Assembly (NCBI GenBank): GCA_007258455.2 | Contig: VDFB02270651.1 | Location: 695,872,197 to 695,936,196, forward strand | DNA from: Sequoia sempervirens | Lineage: Eukaryota; Streptophyta; Pinopsida; Cupressales; Cupressaceae | Length of the DNA: 64,000 nt | Direction of reading: 5' to 3' | Part shown: positions 11,017 through 23,241 of the stretch, piece after piece | How positions within the stretch are numbered: the first letter of the stretch is position 1 | Layout: each line of letters begins with the position of its first letter | Notes under the pieces: model-generated | Database searches by the model: none | The model's input: the letters and a program-made list of their open reading frames with translations, nothing else | What the model was told of the DNA's origin: nothing | Position numbers and translations under genes: made by a program

Positions 11017-11824
11017 TGGTGCACCTAGATGGTAGGAGGTTGCTCAAGGAGAACAATCTAGACCATGCAGCAAGAGTCACACAATAGAAGCAACACAAAA
11101 TATGGAGGAAAATGCATATTCAAAAATTCTTATTATCAAAATTTTTTATTGCAATTGGCCGACAACATCTGAGCTTATAGATTCATCTCACAGGCATGAT
11201 ACAACATGCTCAAAATACAATATTCCTATATGCTCCTTAACACGAGTGAAAATATTACACATCAAATCTATATTATTCTATTTAATCAACTTCTTCTCTC
11301 CTAATGATCATTACAATGCTTTATATCATATCCACAGATCTAGAATCTTTCATGTCAGCCAAAAATCATTACAATCTCTGATCAAGTAAAATGTAATGCA
11401 TGCATGAAATAGGTTGGCCTCAAATTTGAATTTATCCTCAGTAGGTGTATAGTATTAAGTGTGGACCAATAATTAAGGTCTGGGACACTCCATGGAATAA
11501 TTAAAAACACATCGTGAGGATCTACAAGTTATGAGAAAGATCCACAAGAGATCAAACTAGTTGTTAGGCTTGAAACTTATTTCGATGCCGGTTCAAGAAA
11601 CTGCTACTTAATTTGGGAGTGATAACTTGCCGGAAAAAGAATCAATCGTGCTCAAATCTTGGAATAGGGAAAATGAACATGTCCACAATGAAAATATGGA
11701 TTTTCTAGGTCTGGTGAGGAAATACAATAAATCCACCAACTTGAACTAAACAAGAAAAAAAACTGGAATGAAAATATTTTTGGTTGATGTAAGATTGACA
11801 AGAACCAAGGATGCTCCTGCATCA
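11017..11824 (-). repeat. 3' LTR of the chromovirus
   Basis: Direct repeat of 17900-19501 minus its MITE insertion. On the minus strand it runs TGATGCAGG... to ...GCACCA. It also provides the empty target site (about 11211-11240) for the MITE-A copy at 18113. Confidence 0.88.
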
Positions 11825-12064
11825 AACATTCAAGGTTAATGAAAAGCGAGTCCCTCACTCTGCTAGGGCTAAAGGAAAACCAATATGGTCTACCTCAGCT
11901 TGAGAAATCTAGGAAGAATCTTTCACTAGTCTGTCTTTCCACTTCACAAGATATTCTTGTATTGTCTTCCACACATCTTCTTCTCATCTCTAACATCCAA
12001 AATCTCTTCTATCTCATCTGGTTGTTGTTTAGGAAACTGTTTCTCCAATCTTGATTTACTATCT
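11825..12064 (-). pseudogene. Chromodomain at the end of the chromovirus polyprotein
   Basis: Downstream of the integrase, the minus strand encodes EYLVKWKDRLVKDSS then ISQAEVDHIGFPL (about 11960-11870). This is the YLVKW core of a chromodomain, which in chromoviruses directs integration to marked heterochromatin. The Trp expected in the SSW position is a TAG stop. The segment between it and the GPY/F module is frameshifted. Confidence 0.7.
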
Positions 12065-12868
12065 TCATTGAATTATGCTTCATGGTACCAATGTAGATCT
12101 GCAATGTTGAATATAGGTGATATACCCATGCCATCTAGTAACTCTACTTCATATGCATTTCCTGAATCAAATTTCTTCAAAATCTTATAGGGTCCAAACT
12201 TCCTCATCTTGAGCTTATTGTATGTGCCAACTGGAAATCTTTCCTTCCTCAAATACACCATCACTTCATCTCCAACTTCAAACTCCTTGTGTCTCCTCTT
12301 TTCATCTACTTGCTCCTTATACTTTAGGTTCATATCTTCCAATTGTTGTTTTACTTGAGTATGCATTTTCTTCATATGTTCTACAAATTCCTCTACTTTT
12401 GTACTCCTTTTATCTTCCTTACTGATGTCTTGCAACTCTGATATACCTCTAGGATGAACTCCAATAACAATCTCAAAAGTTGTCTTTCTAGTACTCCTGT
12501 TCATTGAATTATTGTAAGAAAACTCTTCTTGTGCAAGGACTAAATCCCAACTTCTAGTCTTCTCTCCAACCAAACATCTCAACAAACTCCCCAAACTCTT
12601 GTTTACTACCCTTGTATATCCATTAGTCTATGGGTGAAAAGTAGAACTGAACTTTAAATCTGTCTTTAACTTCTTCCAAAGTATCTTCCAAAAATAACCA
12701 ACAAATTTTGTTTCCTTGTCTAAAACAATACTCCTAGGTAATCCATGCAATTTGACCACTTCCTTGAAAAATAAGTCTGCTACATGTACTGCATCTGATG
12801 TCTTCTTACAAGGTATGAAATGTGTCATTTTAGAAAATATATTCACCACCACAAATATAGAATCATTA
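12065..12868 (-). pseudogene. Chromovirus integrase, core (second half) and C-terminal GPY/F module
   Basis: Reading down the minus strand: [35 protein letters not shown] then a stop where Gln is expected before TNG, then NNSMNRSTRKTTFEIVIG, and a C-terminal module with VYLRKERFPVGTYNKL, KFGPYKI and FNIADLHWYHE. These are the integrase core and the GPY/F domain. The usual VVD is VVN, and a frame change lies near 12595. The first half of the core lies on the other side of the MITE at 12869-13657. A longer uninterrupted piece (12594-12073, 173 codons) covers the C-terminal half. Confidence 0.85.
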
Positions 12869-13657
12869 GGGTATGTGCAGGATCATGATGGGCCAAAAAA
12901 TGGCAATATAATGGGTATGTGTAGGGTATGTGGCTGACAACCTTTTTTTACTTAAAATTGATGAAACGAAAAGGGTTTTCAAAGTAGATTCTCATCTTTT
13001 CACCAATATAAATTATGCTTTACTTTGAATTTAATAAATAATTATTATTCATTTTCTATTTGAATTACGACTAAAGTCCTGATTGATGGGTTGATTGAAA
13101 AAAATCTATAGCTTTCAAATGGTATCACATTTTTTGAATCCAAAACATGCATCACATTTTATGTTTCACATACTATAGGATTAAAAAATATAAAATTGAA
13201 TTTCATTAAGTTTTGACCAAGTTAAGGTGGTTAGACATATGAGTTTTTATATTTTTCAAAAGTTGTAATAAAAAAATCATAATTAATTATTTACTTAGAA
13301 AAAAATTATAGAAAAATATGTATCACGTCGAGACATCAGTCCTCTATTTATATATAAAATCTTATAAAAAAATATTATCATTTTATTGTAGTCGGTGGTC
13401 ACACACCTACTTTTTTCCCTGAAATTTAAGTACTAATGCATTGAAATTTCAAATTTTCACCAAATAGATTTTTTTTGTTAAATAAACCTATTAGTTTAGA
13501 AACTACATTCAATTTGCTACAGATTATATTCTTACATATTTTTGAAATAATATAGATAACTTATTCAAATTTTTATGTCAAGTTTCCTAACTCTAATTTT
13601 TCTGAATTTTTTGCCACTTAAGGGCTTGTTTTTTCCATGATGATCCTTCACATACCT
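12869..13657 (+). mobile_element. MITE-A copy 1 (789 bp) inside integrase
   Basis: Terminal inverted repeats start GGGTATGTGCAGGATCAT and end in the reverse complement (last base altered). The flanks carry a perfect 4-bp duplication ATTA (12865-12868, 13658-13661). No ORF. The interior contains two copies of a GACCACC-TTAAC-like word in direct orientation. It splits the integrase core of the chromovirus. Confidence 0.85.
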
Positions 13658-14186
13658 ATTACCTCTCTTTTTTTTGGAAAAAAAAGTATGAAATCCATGC
13701 TAATATCCTCCAAAGGTATCTCTAGAACTATCAAAGGCTTATACAATCCAACATTCTGACTATTCCCTTTTGCAACTTGACAAACTCTGCAACTTTGCAC
13801 AAATTTCCTTACATCCTTATGATTCTGTGGCCAAAATTAATTCTCACTTACCATTGCTACTATCTTATATCAACTCCAAAGTGTCCTAACAATCCTCCAC
13901 TATGTTTTTCTTTCACCAAGCTATCCCTCATTGAACTCTGGGGTATACATAATTGATTCTCTCTTAACAACATATCCTCTTGAATGAAATAATCCAACCA
14001 CTGACTCATATCATCCAAAACTGGTTCTTTACAAGCTCTCCAAGGTTCTACAAAATCTGGGTCTTCCTCATACAAGTTCCTCAATTCATCAAAGCCTAAT
14101 ACCTCCACTCTCATCTCTTCTAGTAAATTCCTTCTCCTACTCAAAGCATCAAATACTCTATTTGACTTTCCACTCCTATGTTTCAA
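13658..14186 (-). pseudogene. Chromovirus integrase, zinc-binding region
   Basis: Follows RNase H. It encodes KHRSGKSNRVFDALSRR (the conserved end of RNase H), an acidic linker, then HSGGLLGHFG and CRVCQVAKG, which form the HHCC zinc finger, and PLEDISMDFI leading into the core. One TAA interrupts after GVDIR. The MITE at 12869-13657 separates it from the rest of the core. Confidence 0.85.
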
Positions 14187-14550
14187 AAAAAAAGTATAAC
14201 TCTACAAGAATTCTACCCATCTTATGTGTCTCTGATTCAACTTACCTTGACTGTTCAAATATTGCAATTCCTGATGATCAATATACAACACAAAATCCTT
14301 AGGCAACAAGTAATGTCTCCACCTTTTCAAGGCTTGAACTATGTCATAAAAATCTTGGTCATAAACTTAATACCTTCTCCTAGCATCATTCAATTTCTAA
14401 CTGAAATAAGCTACTGATCTCCCTTCTTGACTCAATACTACTCCAATTGCATTTCCACTTGCATCATAGTCTACCTGAAATACCTTATTAAAATCTAGTA
14501 AATCCAACATAGGTTGCTTCATCACCTTCTATTTCAACAATTCAAAACTC
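14120..14550 (-). pseudogene. Chromovirus RNase H
   Basis: Minus-strand translation across stops gives QVDYDASGNAIGVVLSQEGR, VAYFS-KLNDARRRY, YDIVQALKRWRHYLLP and HQELQYLNSQGKLNQRH, the standard order of gypsy RNase H. Stops fall at positions that are Gln/Glu or Ser in relatives. Confidence 0.8.
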
Positions 14551-14583
14551 CGGTTTGCTCCAGATGGCCACCTAAAATCCTTC

Positions 14584-15415
14584 TTATCTCCTCATCATTT
14601 CTATCATAGGACTACAAATAGAACTGAAATTCCTAATGAACTTTTGGTAGAAACTAGCCAATCCATGAAATGATCTTACCTCTCCAATGCTTTCTAGTGT
14701 ATGCCATTCAACAATTGCTCTCACCTTCTCAGGATCCATCTTCAATCCATCCAAATATATCACAAATCCTAGATATACCAATTCTTCCTTCATGAAACTA
14801 CACTTCTTAATTTTTATCAATAATTTCTCTTCTTTCAACCTTTACAAAACTTGTCATATGTGCGAAAAAAATTTCTTCTTTAGTCTTACTGAAAATCAAG
14901 ATGTCATCCAAGTAAAAAATCACAAAATTACCCAAGAATTTCTTCAATACCTCATTCATCAACCTCATGAAAGTACTTAGTGCATTTTTTAGTCCAAAAG
15001 GCATCACCAACCACTCATACAATCCTTCATTTGTCTTGAATGTTGTCTTCCACTCATCCCCTTCTCTAATTTTGATCTAATGATATCCACTCTTCAAATA
15101 TATCTTTGTAAAGTATTTAGTTCCAGTCAAACAATCCTTAATGTCATCCATCCGGGGCAAAGGAAATCTATACTTCACTGTGAATTTGTTTATGGCTCTA
15201 GAGTCTGTACACATCCTCAATTCTCCATCCTTCTTAGGTGCTAGTACAACAAGTACTACACAAGGACTTAAGCTTTCTCTGATCAAATCCTTCCTCAACA
15301 ACTCTTGTACTTGTCTATTCAACTCTTCATTCTTTGTCAGTGTCATCCAGTGTGCTACTTTATTAGGAAAAATAGCTCTAGGAATTAGATCCATGAATTG
15401 ACTAATACTCCTCAT
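14584..15415 (-). pseudogene. Chromovirus reverse transcriptase
   Basis: Starts at 15415 and overlaps the protease stop by a few bases in another frame. Motifs in order: LLRKDLIRESLSPC, APKKDGELRMCTDSRAINK, FPLPRMDD, TKIYLKSGYH, a TAG (15077-15079; CAG=Gln in relatives), then [21 protein letters not shown] and the catalytic [10 protein letters not shown] frameshift at about 14810-14838 leads to the thumb segment ELVYLGFVI, VRSFHGLASFYQKFIRNFS. The polymerase core is recognisable but disabled. The second copy at 1-1061 carries the same TAG. Confidence 0.9.
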
Positions 15416-15750
15416 AGGTGGTAATCCAATGGCAACAAAGTCTGCTTCATCCCATTAGAAACAATGGTATATGTATTCTTCTTTCCATCATAAATAGTGT
15501 GTCTATCATACTGCCAAGGCCTTCCCACCAAAACATGGCATACATCCATAGGCATGATATCACACAAAAATTCATCAAGATAATTTCCTATCTTCAATTT
15601 CACCAAACATTGTTCGCTTACCAATATCTTATGCTCATCTTGAATCCATGCTATCTGATAGGGCTCTGGGTGTTTCAATATTTCTAGCTTCAATTTGGTC
15701 ACCATTTTTTTAGAAACTAGGTTCTCTGAGCTTCCACTGTCAATAATCAC
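15412..15750 (-). pseudogene. Chromovirus aspartic protease
   Basis: Starts IIDSGSSENLVS, with DSG as the catalytic motif, and ends in HVLVGRPWQYDR and a GMKQTLLPL tail. The reading frame is open for 112 codons, but the N-terminus is cut by the MITE at 15767-16564, so it is separated from gag. Confidence 0.88.
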
Positions 15751-15766
15751 TTTGCAACATTTACTA

Positions 15767-16564
15767 AGGTATGTGTAGGATCATCATGGAAAAAATAGGT
15801 CCTTAAGTGGCAAAAAATTTAGAAAAATCAAAGTTAGGCAACTTGACATAAAAATTTGAATAAGTTATCTATATTATTTCAAAAATATATAAGAATAGAA
15901 TTTGTAGCAAATTGAATGTAGTTTTAAACTACTAGGTTTATTTCAAAAAAATAAATCTATTTGGTGAAAAATTGAAATTTCAATGTAGTAGTTCTTAAAT
16001 TTCAAGGAAAAAATAAGAAGTAGGTGTATGTCTGACCACCCTAACCACAATAAAATGATAATATTTTTTTATAAGATTTTATACATAAGTAGAGGACTCA
16101 TTTATGGATGTGATCCATATTTTTTTGTAATTTTTTTCCAAGTAAATAATTAATTATGAATTTTTATTACAACTTTTAAAAATATAAAAACTTGTATGTC
16201 GACCACCTTAACTTGGTCAAAAATTCATGAAATTCAATTTTTCTTTTTTTAATCCTATAGTATGCAAAACATAGAATTTGATGCATGTTTTGGATTCCAA
16301 AAATGTGATCTTGTTTGAAAGCTATATATGTTTTTCAATCAACCTATCAATCAAGACTTTCATCGTAATTCAAATAGAAAACGAATAATAATTATTTATT
16401 AAATTCAAAGTAATGCATAATTTATATTGGTGGAAATCTAAGAATCTCCTTTAAAAACCCTTTTCATTTCATTAATTTTGGGTAAAAAATAGTCGTCAAC
16501 CACATACCCTACAAATACCCATCATATCGCCACTTTTTGGCCCATCATGATCTTGCACATACCC
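15767..16564 (-). mobile_element. MITE-A copy 2 (798 bp) between gag and protease
   Basis: Opposite orientation to copy 1. It starts AGGTATGTGTAGGATCAT and ends ATGATCTTGCACATACCC. Flanking 4 bp are ACTA and ACCA (one mismatch). The first 315 bp are duplicated at 1062-1376. Confidence 0.85.
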
Positions 16565-17777
16565 ACCACCTACCTTGCATTTGGTTTGGAACAAATTATT
16601 TCTCTACAATGGTTCCTGCTCCGTCTCACTTTGAAACAATACTATTTTGTTCACCAACACTTCTCCTTCTTCCAGTTTATTAGATGATCCAGTATGATCT
16701 TCCTCAACAAAGGTTGTTCTTCTATTGTTCTCTATCTTTCTACTTGTCTCTCCCTGATTGTATTCAAATGCCTTATGTCCTCCTCCACACTTAAAACAAG
16801 TTCCCTTTAATACTCTTTTCTCCTGTCCTCTATCATCTTTTCTATAACCCTCATTCCAATAACCACCATATCATCCCCTCTAGTAAGAATTTCCATCATC
16901 TCTATTGTATGAGTTATCATTCTTATTGACTTCCTTATCTTTATTCTAATTTGAAAAATATCCTCTTCCTCCTCTAGTAAAAGTTCTTCCTCTCTGAAAT
17001 CTTCCACCTCTTCCTCTTTGTCTCTTTTCATGTCTTTTATTCAACTTCTCTTATGGTTTTAGGGCACATTGATATGCCTCTTCCACACTCTGTAACTTGA
17101 TCAAGTTGACCTCATCCTGTATAGATAACCTCAGGCCATTCACATATCTAGCTACTTGCTCAATCACATCCTCTAAATGTCTAGATCTAATATTCAACTT
17201 GTAGAACTCTTCAGTATAATCTATCACACTTGACTCCTTCTGCAACTTTTGGAACAAACTGATCTAATAGTCTATAGGCATAAAATTTGTCTTTAACTTA
17301 TTCACCATCTAATCCCATGATTTGATCTTCTCCTTTCCTCTTCTTTGCCTATCTATCTACAAATGTTCCCACTAAAGGGATGCATGTGCTTTCAACTTTG
17401 TAAAGGAAAATTTCACCTTCTTTTCCTTAGTGGTACATTCAAAATCAAAATATTTCTCCATCTCCATTATCCAATCAAGCAAGTCATGTGAATCCAACTT
17501 AACACTATAATTTGGTGGATTGAAATGAGGTTTATTATTCACTCTGGTTAGGGCTCTTATGAACCTCTCTTCTCCCTGATCTAGGCTAGGTTGATTTTTT
17601 CTCTATTTCTTTTGGTACTTCTACCTCTTCATCAATCACATCATCAACTGGTCGACCTCTCCTTTGGGCCATTTTGACTGCTTCTAATTTAGCAACAATT
17701 CCTTTCATCATTTCCATCATAGCTGGATTTGCATTTCCACATGCTCCATTTCCTCTACCATTTCTTCTTACCGCCAT
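16565..17777 (-). pseudogene. Chromovirus gag with zinc knuckle
   Basis: Start MAVRRNGRGNG at 17777. A capsid-like segment YTEEFYKLNIRSRH, QVARYVNGLRLSIQDEV lies at 17257-17051, then an Arg/Gly- and acid-rich stretch in changing frames. A knuckle CFKCGGGHKAFEY lies near 16760-16800, where the last ligand Cys is Tyr and one spacer residue is missing. Several stops and frameshifts. It should form the virus-like particle; here it is dead. Confidence 0.8.
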
Positions 17778-17883
17778 CTTTACACAAGTCCTCTATAGCT
17801 TCAAGTTAGATCCTTAATCCACCACCCCACAACAAATCTTCAACAAGACTATGAATTCTGATGATCTCTCATAGAACGAATCT

Positions 17884-17899
17884 CACTTTGATACCAATC
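17884..17899 (-). promoter_or_regulatory. Primer binding site of the chromovirus
   Basis: On the minus strand, three bases after the LTR end (CACCA) comes TGGTATCAAAGTG, close to the iMet primer consensus TGGTATCAGAGC. Confidence 0.65.
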
Positions 17900-19501
17900 T
17901 GGTGTAGCCACAATAGGAGGGTCCTCAAAGAGAACAATCTAGACCATGTAGCAAGAGTCTCACAATAGAAGCAACATAGAATATGTAGGAAAATGCATAT
18001 TCAAATATTCTTATTATCATATATTTCAATTACAATCGACCGACAACATTTGAGCTTATAGATTCAGCTCATAGGCTTGATACAACATGCTCAAAATACA
18101 ATATTCATATATGGGTATATGCAGGATCATGGTGGGCCAAAAAGTGGCAATATGATGGGTATGTGGCTGATAACTTTTTTTTAACCCAAAATTGATGAAA
18201 TGAAAAGGATTTTTAAATTAGATTCTTATCTTTCCACCAATATAAATTATGCTTCACTTTGAATTTAATAAGTAATTATTATTCATTTTCTATTCAAATT
18301 ATGAATAAAGTCCTAATTGATAGACTAATTGAAAAACATCTATAACTTTCAAATGGTATCACATTTTTTGAATCCAAAACATGCATCACATTCTATGCTT
18401 TGCATACTATAGGATTGAAAAAAGAAAAATTAAATTTCATGAAGTTTTGACCAAGTTAAGGTGGTCAGACATACAAGTTTTTTATATTTTTTAAAAGTTG
18501 TAATAAAAAATTCATAATTAATTATTTACTTGGAAAAAAATTACAAAAAATATGGATCACATTGGGACATGAGTCCTCTACTTATATCTAAAATCTTATA
18601 AAAAAATATTATCATTTTATTGTGGTTAGGGTGGTCAGACAGACGCCTACTTCTTATTTTTTCCCTGAAATTTAAGTACTACTACATTGAAATTTCAAAT
18701 TTTCACCAACTAGATTTTTATTTTTTAAACAAACCTAGTAGTTTAGAAATTACAATCAATTTTCTATATATTCTATTCTTACATATTTTTGAAAAAATAT
18801 AGATAACTTATTCAAATTTTTACGTCAAGTTGCCTAACTCTGATTTTTCTAATTTTTTTGCCACTTAAGGGCCTGTTTTTTCCATGATGATCCTGCACAT
18901 ACCCATATGCTCCTTAACATGAGTGAAAATATTACACATCAAATCTATATTATTCTACTTAATCAAATTCTACTCTCCTAATGATCATTAGAATGCTTTA
19001 TATCATATCCACAAATCTAGAATCTTTTGCATTGGCAAAAAAATATTACAATATCTGATGAAGGAAAATGTAACACATGCATGAAATAGGTCAGCCTCAA
19101 ATTTAAATTTCTCCTCAGTAGGTGTATAGGATGAATTTTGGACAAATAATTAAGGTTGGGGACATTCCATGGAACAATTCAAAACACACCATGAGGATCT
19201 GCAAGTTACGAGAAAGATCCATGAGAGATCAAACTAGTCATTAGGCTTGAAACTTATTCCAATGTCGGTTCAAGAAACTATCACATAATCTGAGAGCGAT
19301 AACTTGCTGGAAAAATATCCAATCATGCTCAAATCTTAGAATAAGGAAAATGAGCATGTCCATGATGAAAATATGGATCTGCTAGGTCTGGTGAGCAAAT
19401 ATTATGAATCTGCCAACTTGAACTGAACAAGAACAAAAAATGGAATGAAAATATTTTTCATTGATATAAGATTGCCAAGAACCAAGGATGCCCCTACATC
19501 A
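17900..19501 (-). repeat. 5' LTR of the chromovirus, interrupted by MITE-A
   Basis: Matches the 3' LTR at 11017-11824 on both sides of the MITE at 18113-18904. Removing the MITE leaves about 808 bp. Confidence 0.88.
18113..18904 (+). mobile_element. MITE-A copy 3 (792 bp) in the chromovirus LTR
   Basis: Begins GGGTATATGCAGGATCAT and ends ATGATCCTGCACATACCC. The 4-bp duplication ATAT (18109-18112, 18905-18908) is confirmed by the empty site in the other LTR (about 11220-11240), so the boundaries are precise. Confidence 0.92.
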
Positions 19502-19800
19502 CTCGAGATTCTTCATTTGACTTCCAGGTGCACTCTGATTGAACCTTGTTCTCTTCTATTTTGCATGAATTCATTCATAGTTCATTATTTTCATATCACA
19601 TTGTGTTTTCAAACATTGCATTCATAATTGCTCAATTTCATCATTTATTTGCATTCATATGATTTCTTTTAGTCCTAATTACATCACACATTTTTGAATT
19701 TGAATGAACTAGCTAGATTCTTTGGCCCTTTCTTTCTCCTTTTAGGTTAAAAACTCTAGAAGTGCTAGAAAGACCTAGAGAGCCAAAAATCTGTAGTTCA
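19502..19800 (+). repeat. 5' LTR of the large gypsy element, second part
   Basis: Resumes homology to 24540-24853 directly after the chromovirus and ends CTGTAGTTCA. A TTTTGGTGAACCTGC stretch after 19800 is the likely primer site, but I cannot name the tRNA. Confidence 0.8.
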
Positions 19801-20077
19801 TTTTGGTGAACCTGCATTTTGAACATATTAGCTTTCTGATTTCAATTGCATCTTGCATCTTAGACTTCATTTGCATCAACATTCAATTAGGGTATTGTTT
19901 TGTTTTTGTATCCTAGGGTTTCTTAACTTGCATTAGTGAAAGATTCATTTAGATTTCATTTTTGTATTGCATTTCATTGAAAAAACTAAAAATCTATATC
20001 TACATCTTTCATTGGCATATGAAAAACATTTAAATCACATTAAATTTTCTAAAAAACACAATAAAATCTCATACTAG

Positions 20078-20107
20078 GACTCATTTTCCACCCTTGACGA
20101 ATCAGTC
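20078..20107. repeat. Hairpin motif in the element interior
   Basis: GGACTCATTTTCCA then CCCT then TGACGAATCAGTCC, a diverged member of the LTR hairpin family. Confidence 0.5.
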
Positions 20108-20295
20108 CACCTACACATTTCATTATGCATTTTCAGATATTTTTTGGGTATTTCATTTATTACAATCTTCTATAGTTTCTTTCTAATTTTCTTTCTAAAT
20201 TCTCTATTTGCTGCTATTTCTTGCATCTTAGTTTCCTTACATCATGGAATTTTCTTTTAATAAATTTTGAAATTCATTAAAATCCTTAGTAGACA

Positions 20296-21240
20296 TGTCC
20301 AATTGTACCTTTGGCTATGATCCTAATGACCTTGAGCTTCCTCATGCCCCTTCAACTCCTCGTGATTTCCTCCTTGTGATGTTGAAATCATTGGAGAAGA
20401 TGATGCTAGCATGAAAAAGTTCTTAAATGACTATCTTGATAACCTTGAAGCCAATGCAACCTTTTATCCATCCATGAAGCCACCAAATCTCCCTATTGTT
20501 GCACCTCCTAATCACTTTGGATATCTTCATCCTGAAACTCAAGAGGGACCTAAGATTCCTCCATCAAGTGGAGCAATATCCTCCTGACAAACACATTCTC
20601 AACCATTCTACGATCATAAAGTTACAAACACTCCCATCAACCTTGAACAAACATATGGCAAAGGCTTTACTATCCTAAGAAAAAAAGTTTGTGACACAAC
20701 ACATGAGCATGACATTCATCAACTTCTAGAATAAAAACCACAAGAAGAAAATACAACAAGACTAGGGTATCAAGATCCTCCTCATGTTGACAAGCGTCCT
20801 TTTGAATATTGGAGACTTTGATATGATGGCACAATGATCTTTGATTCTCCTCCTGACTTAAACATTCTCCTTCCATGAGAGGAACCATTAAATGATTCTA
20901 ATAACAAGGATGCTAGGATCCCCATGGGTCCTCCCCATCCTTCCCTTCATGAACAAGGAGAATATAGTAAATGAAAACAACCTTACAAATTGAAAAAGCC
21001 CAAGTTTCCTACTCATCCACCACCTAAATGTGAAAGGAGACTTCAATTACTTTTAAACGGAGGTCTTATACTCCTTCCACCTTCAAATAGGTTGGTCATT
21101 CATCCTAAAGATTCTAACATACTATACTACAAATATCACTATGTTTTGGGACATCGAACTGAAGAATGTCGGACATTGAATGAGATACTAGACAAGTATC
21201 ACTTCACTAATATCGACTGCTCTCCTATCATCCCTTAAAA
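20296..21240 (+). pseudogene. Decayed gag-like ORF of the large gypsy element
   Basis: An ATG at 20296 opens a reading that changes frame near 20395 and then runs with scattered stops to 21238. Readable parts include KFLNDYLDNLEANATFYP, a Pro-rich stretch and, near the end, YYKYHYVLGHRTEECRTL. The last resembles the gypsy zinc-knuckle context CxYHxxxGHxTxxC with the first Cys replaced. No protease or polymerase follows. The last 82 codons (20990-21238) are open. Assignment to gag rests on this motif and the position behind the 5' LTR. Confidence 0.55.
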
Positions 21241-21618
21241 TACCATTCCCTTCTCATGCCATAGTTGTTGGATCTTTCATTCTCACTATTGCATGATTCT
21301 TTCCGTCATCAACCTTGGCTCATGCTTGTTTCTCCCTTTGTGGAAACAAGTAGTTGTTAGCCTTTGTCCTTGTAATGCACTTTTCTTTGTCTCTTAACTA
21401 TGTTATTTCTTTTTCAATTATATTACCTAAGATTGAGAAATTATCAATAACTTAGTTAATGGTTTACTTACATTTGCATTACTAGCTCATTCATTTTGTG
21501 TGCGTGTTGTGTTTCCCTCATCATATGCATTTGATATTCCCTCTCTTTGTACACTTCTTCTATTTGTACCTCTATTCTTCTCTGTATTGTGCATTAGTAT
21601 TTTTCATTTTGATTTTGT

Positions 21619-22000
21619 GTTTTCCATTTGGGGATGACACAAAGTGTTGAGACCACAATGTCTCTCTAATGTTGACCCAAAAGGTCCCTTTATTTTTTTC
21701 TTTTGTTTTTTGTTTTCCTTTTGTGGATGATGCAAAGCATTGAGACACCCTATGTCTCTTCCATGTTGGCCCAATTGGTCCCTTTTCCTTTTTAATTTTC
21801 TCTTTTTCTTGTATTTTCCTTTTGGAGATGATGCAAGGCATCAAGATGGAAATTTCTCATTCATGTTGACCCAATTTAAGCTTTTTCTTTTTCTTTTCCT
21901 TTTCATTTTCTTTTTGCTTGTGTTTTCCTTTCAAGGATGATGCAAAGTGTTGAGACCACAATGTCTCTTCCATGTTGAATCAAAACATATTTTTTTTCTT
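21619..22000 (+). repeat. Tandem repeat, ~100-bp unit, four copies
   Basis: The unit runs GTTTTCC-TTTGG-GATGATGCAAAG, then TTGAGACCACAATGTCTC, then CCATGTTGACCC and a T/C-rich spacer. Starts at about 21619, 21714, 21815 and 21923. Non-coding, inside the internal region. Confidence 0.75.
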
Positions 22001-23225
22001 TTTTGTTTTTTCTCTCTTTGTGTCATTCTTGCAATTCTATGTGCTTTGGAGAATGATGACAGTTCTGAGCTCTTTCATAAAAACATTGTAGCAACAAACA
22101 TACTGACCCCAAATCCATAGATCCCTTATGTGTTTGGTGTGTTCTTTTTTGGGGGGAAACTCTCTTTTCTTTTGTTTCTTTTTCCTTTACATGACATAGC
22201 CCTACTCAGAAACATATGACTTGGCATAGGGGCTTTCCAATTTGGCTCTCATGTCTTATTTTTCTTTTTGTATTTTATTTCCTTTGCTACTTTAAAGTAA
22301 TTGCTCCTAGACCAGTGTGTAGAAATTCCTTTAAAGTGGGGGGCATACATTGGCATCATTTCATTTGCATTTTTGTTCTTAGTGTAGCCTTATCACTTCA
22401 TACGATGTGTTTGTCACTTTGTGGACAACATTGGGTGTGATTTCCTTCATAAGTGTGATCTATCTTAGCATATTGCATTCCTCTTGGTGGCTTGATGTGA
22501 CACACTACATCTCCAAAGTTGTGAATATTTTATTCTTTGATTGGTACTCTCTTGGAAAAATTAGACACAATGTTCCCTAAGTTATAGACCTTGCATGAAC
22601 TTAACAAGACTCCTGTGAACATCCTTTTTACATTTTAGATTTTTGCATTTTACATTTTTCCACCTTGCTTAATGCAGCTTGCATGCTTGTGGTACCTCTT
22701 TCCTTTCATTCATGAGTTCTAAGCATACAAAGCGTTGCTTGAATCATGAAGCACAAACCATCATTTTACTTTGTGGTGCCTTGTTAAAGTTATCAAGAGG
22801 TATAACTTTAGTATGGTTGAGCGGGAAGCCCAATTCATGGCATGACTTTCCTCATAGCTACCTCTATGTTTTTGGGTGCATTCCAACTAGCATATGTACT
22901 TCACCTTTATGGGTTTTCTCACCTGACAGACCACCATGAGTTCTTTCACCCTAGAGTGAGTATGCATTCTCTATTTTTTTCAAACAATCAACCTAGATCT
23001 TATCCAACACTAGTTGGATGAATGATCAAAGCCTTCATTTCCTTCTCATCATCATTGTGTTCCTTTGTTCTTATATCCAATTTTCCATGGGACCTTCATC
23101 TTATGGGCTTGATCATCCTTCTTGATTGTTGCCATTCCATCTTGCTAATGCAAGTACATTGAAACCTCTCTCTCGATATTCATGGCTACTTTAGTGTGAG
23201 TTTGAAGCAAGTTCATCCTCTGACT
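22001..23225 (+). other. Internal region of the large element, no gene recognised
   Basis: Open stretches at 22216-22440 and 22679-22939 encode no recognised motif. This is where polymerase genes would lie in a complete gypsy element. None is seen. Confidence 0.5.
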
Positions 23226-23241
23226 AAAGTGGGGGGCTTAA
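23226..23241 (+). promoter_or_regulatory. Polypurine tract of the large gypsy element
   Basis: AAAGTGGGGGGCTTAA directly before TGCACCAT of the 3' LTR. A similar CTAAAGTGGGGG occurs on the minus strand at about 31833-31850. Confidence 0.75.

Larger units (their letters stand above)
11017..19501 (-). mobile_element. Nearly complete, decayed Ty3/gypsy chromovirus
   Basis: Inserted on the minus strand into the 5' LTR of the larger element. The uninterrupted 3' LTR (about 24530-24545) gives the empty site, and the flanks give a 5-bp duplication CTCCA/CTCGA with one mismatch (CACTC/CACTC if the ends are placed a few bases differently). Order from 19501 downward: 5' LTR, primer site, gag, protease, reverse transcriptase, RNase H, integrase with GPY/F module, chromodomain, 3' LTR. 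That order and the chromodomain identify a chromovirus. Each LTR is about 808 bp. Three ~790-bp MITE-A copies sit inside it: in the 5' LTR, between gag and protease, and in integrase. Many frameshifts and stops show it cannot act on its own. Confidence 0.92.

Noticed and set aside
11840..12425. Plus-strand ORFs across the chromovirus integrase and chromodomain
   Set aside because: Antisense shadows of the minus-strand pol gene.
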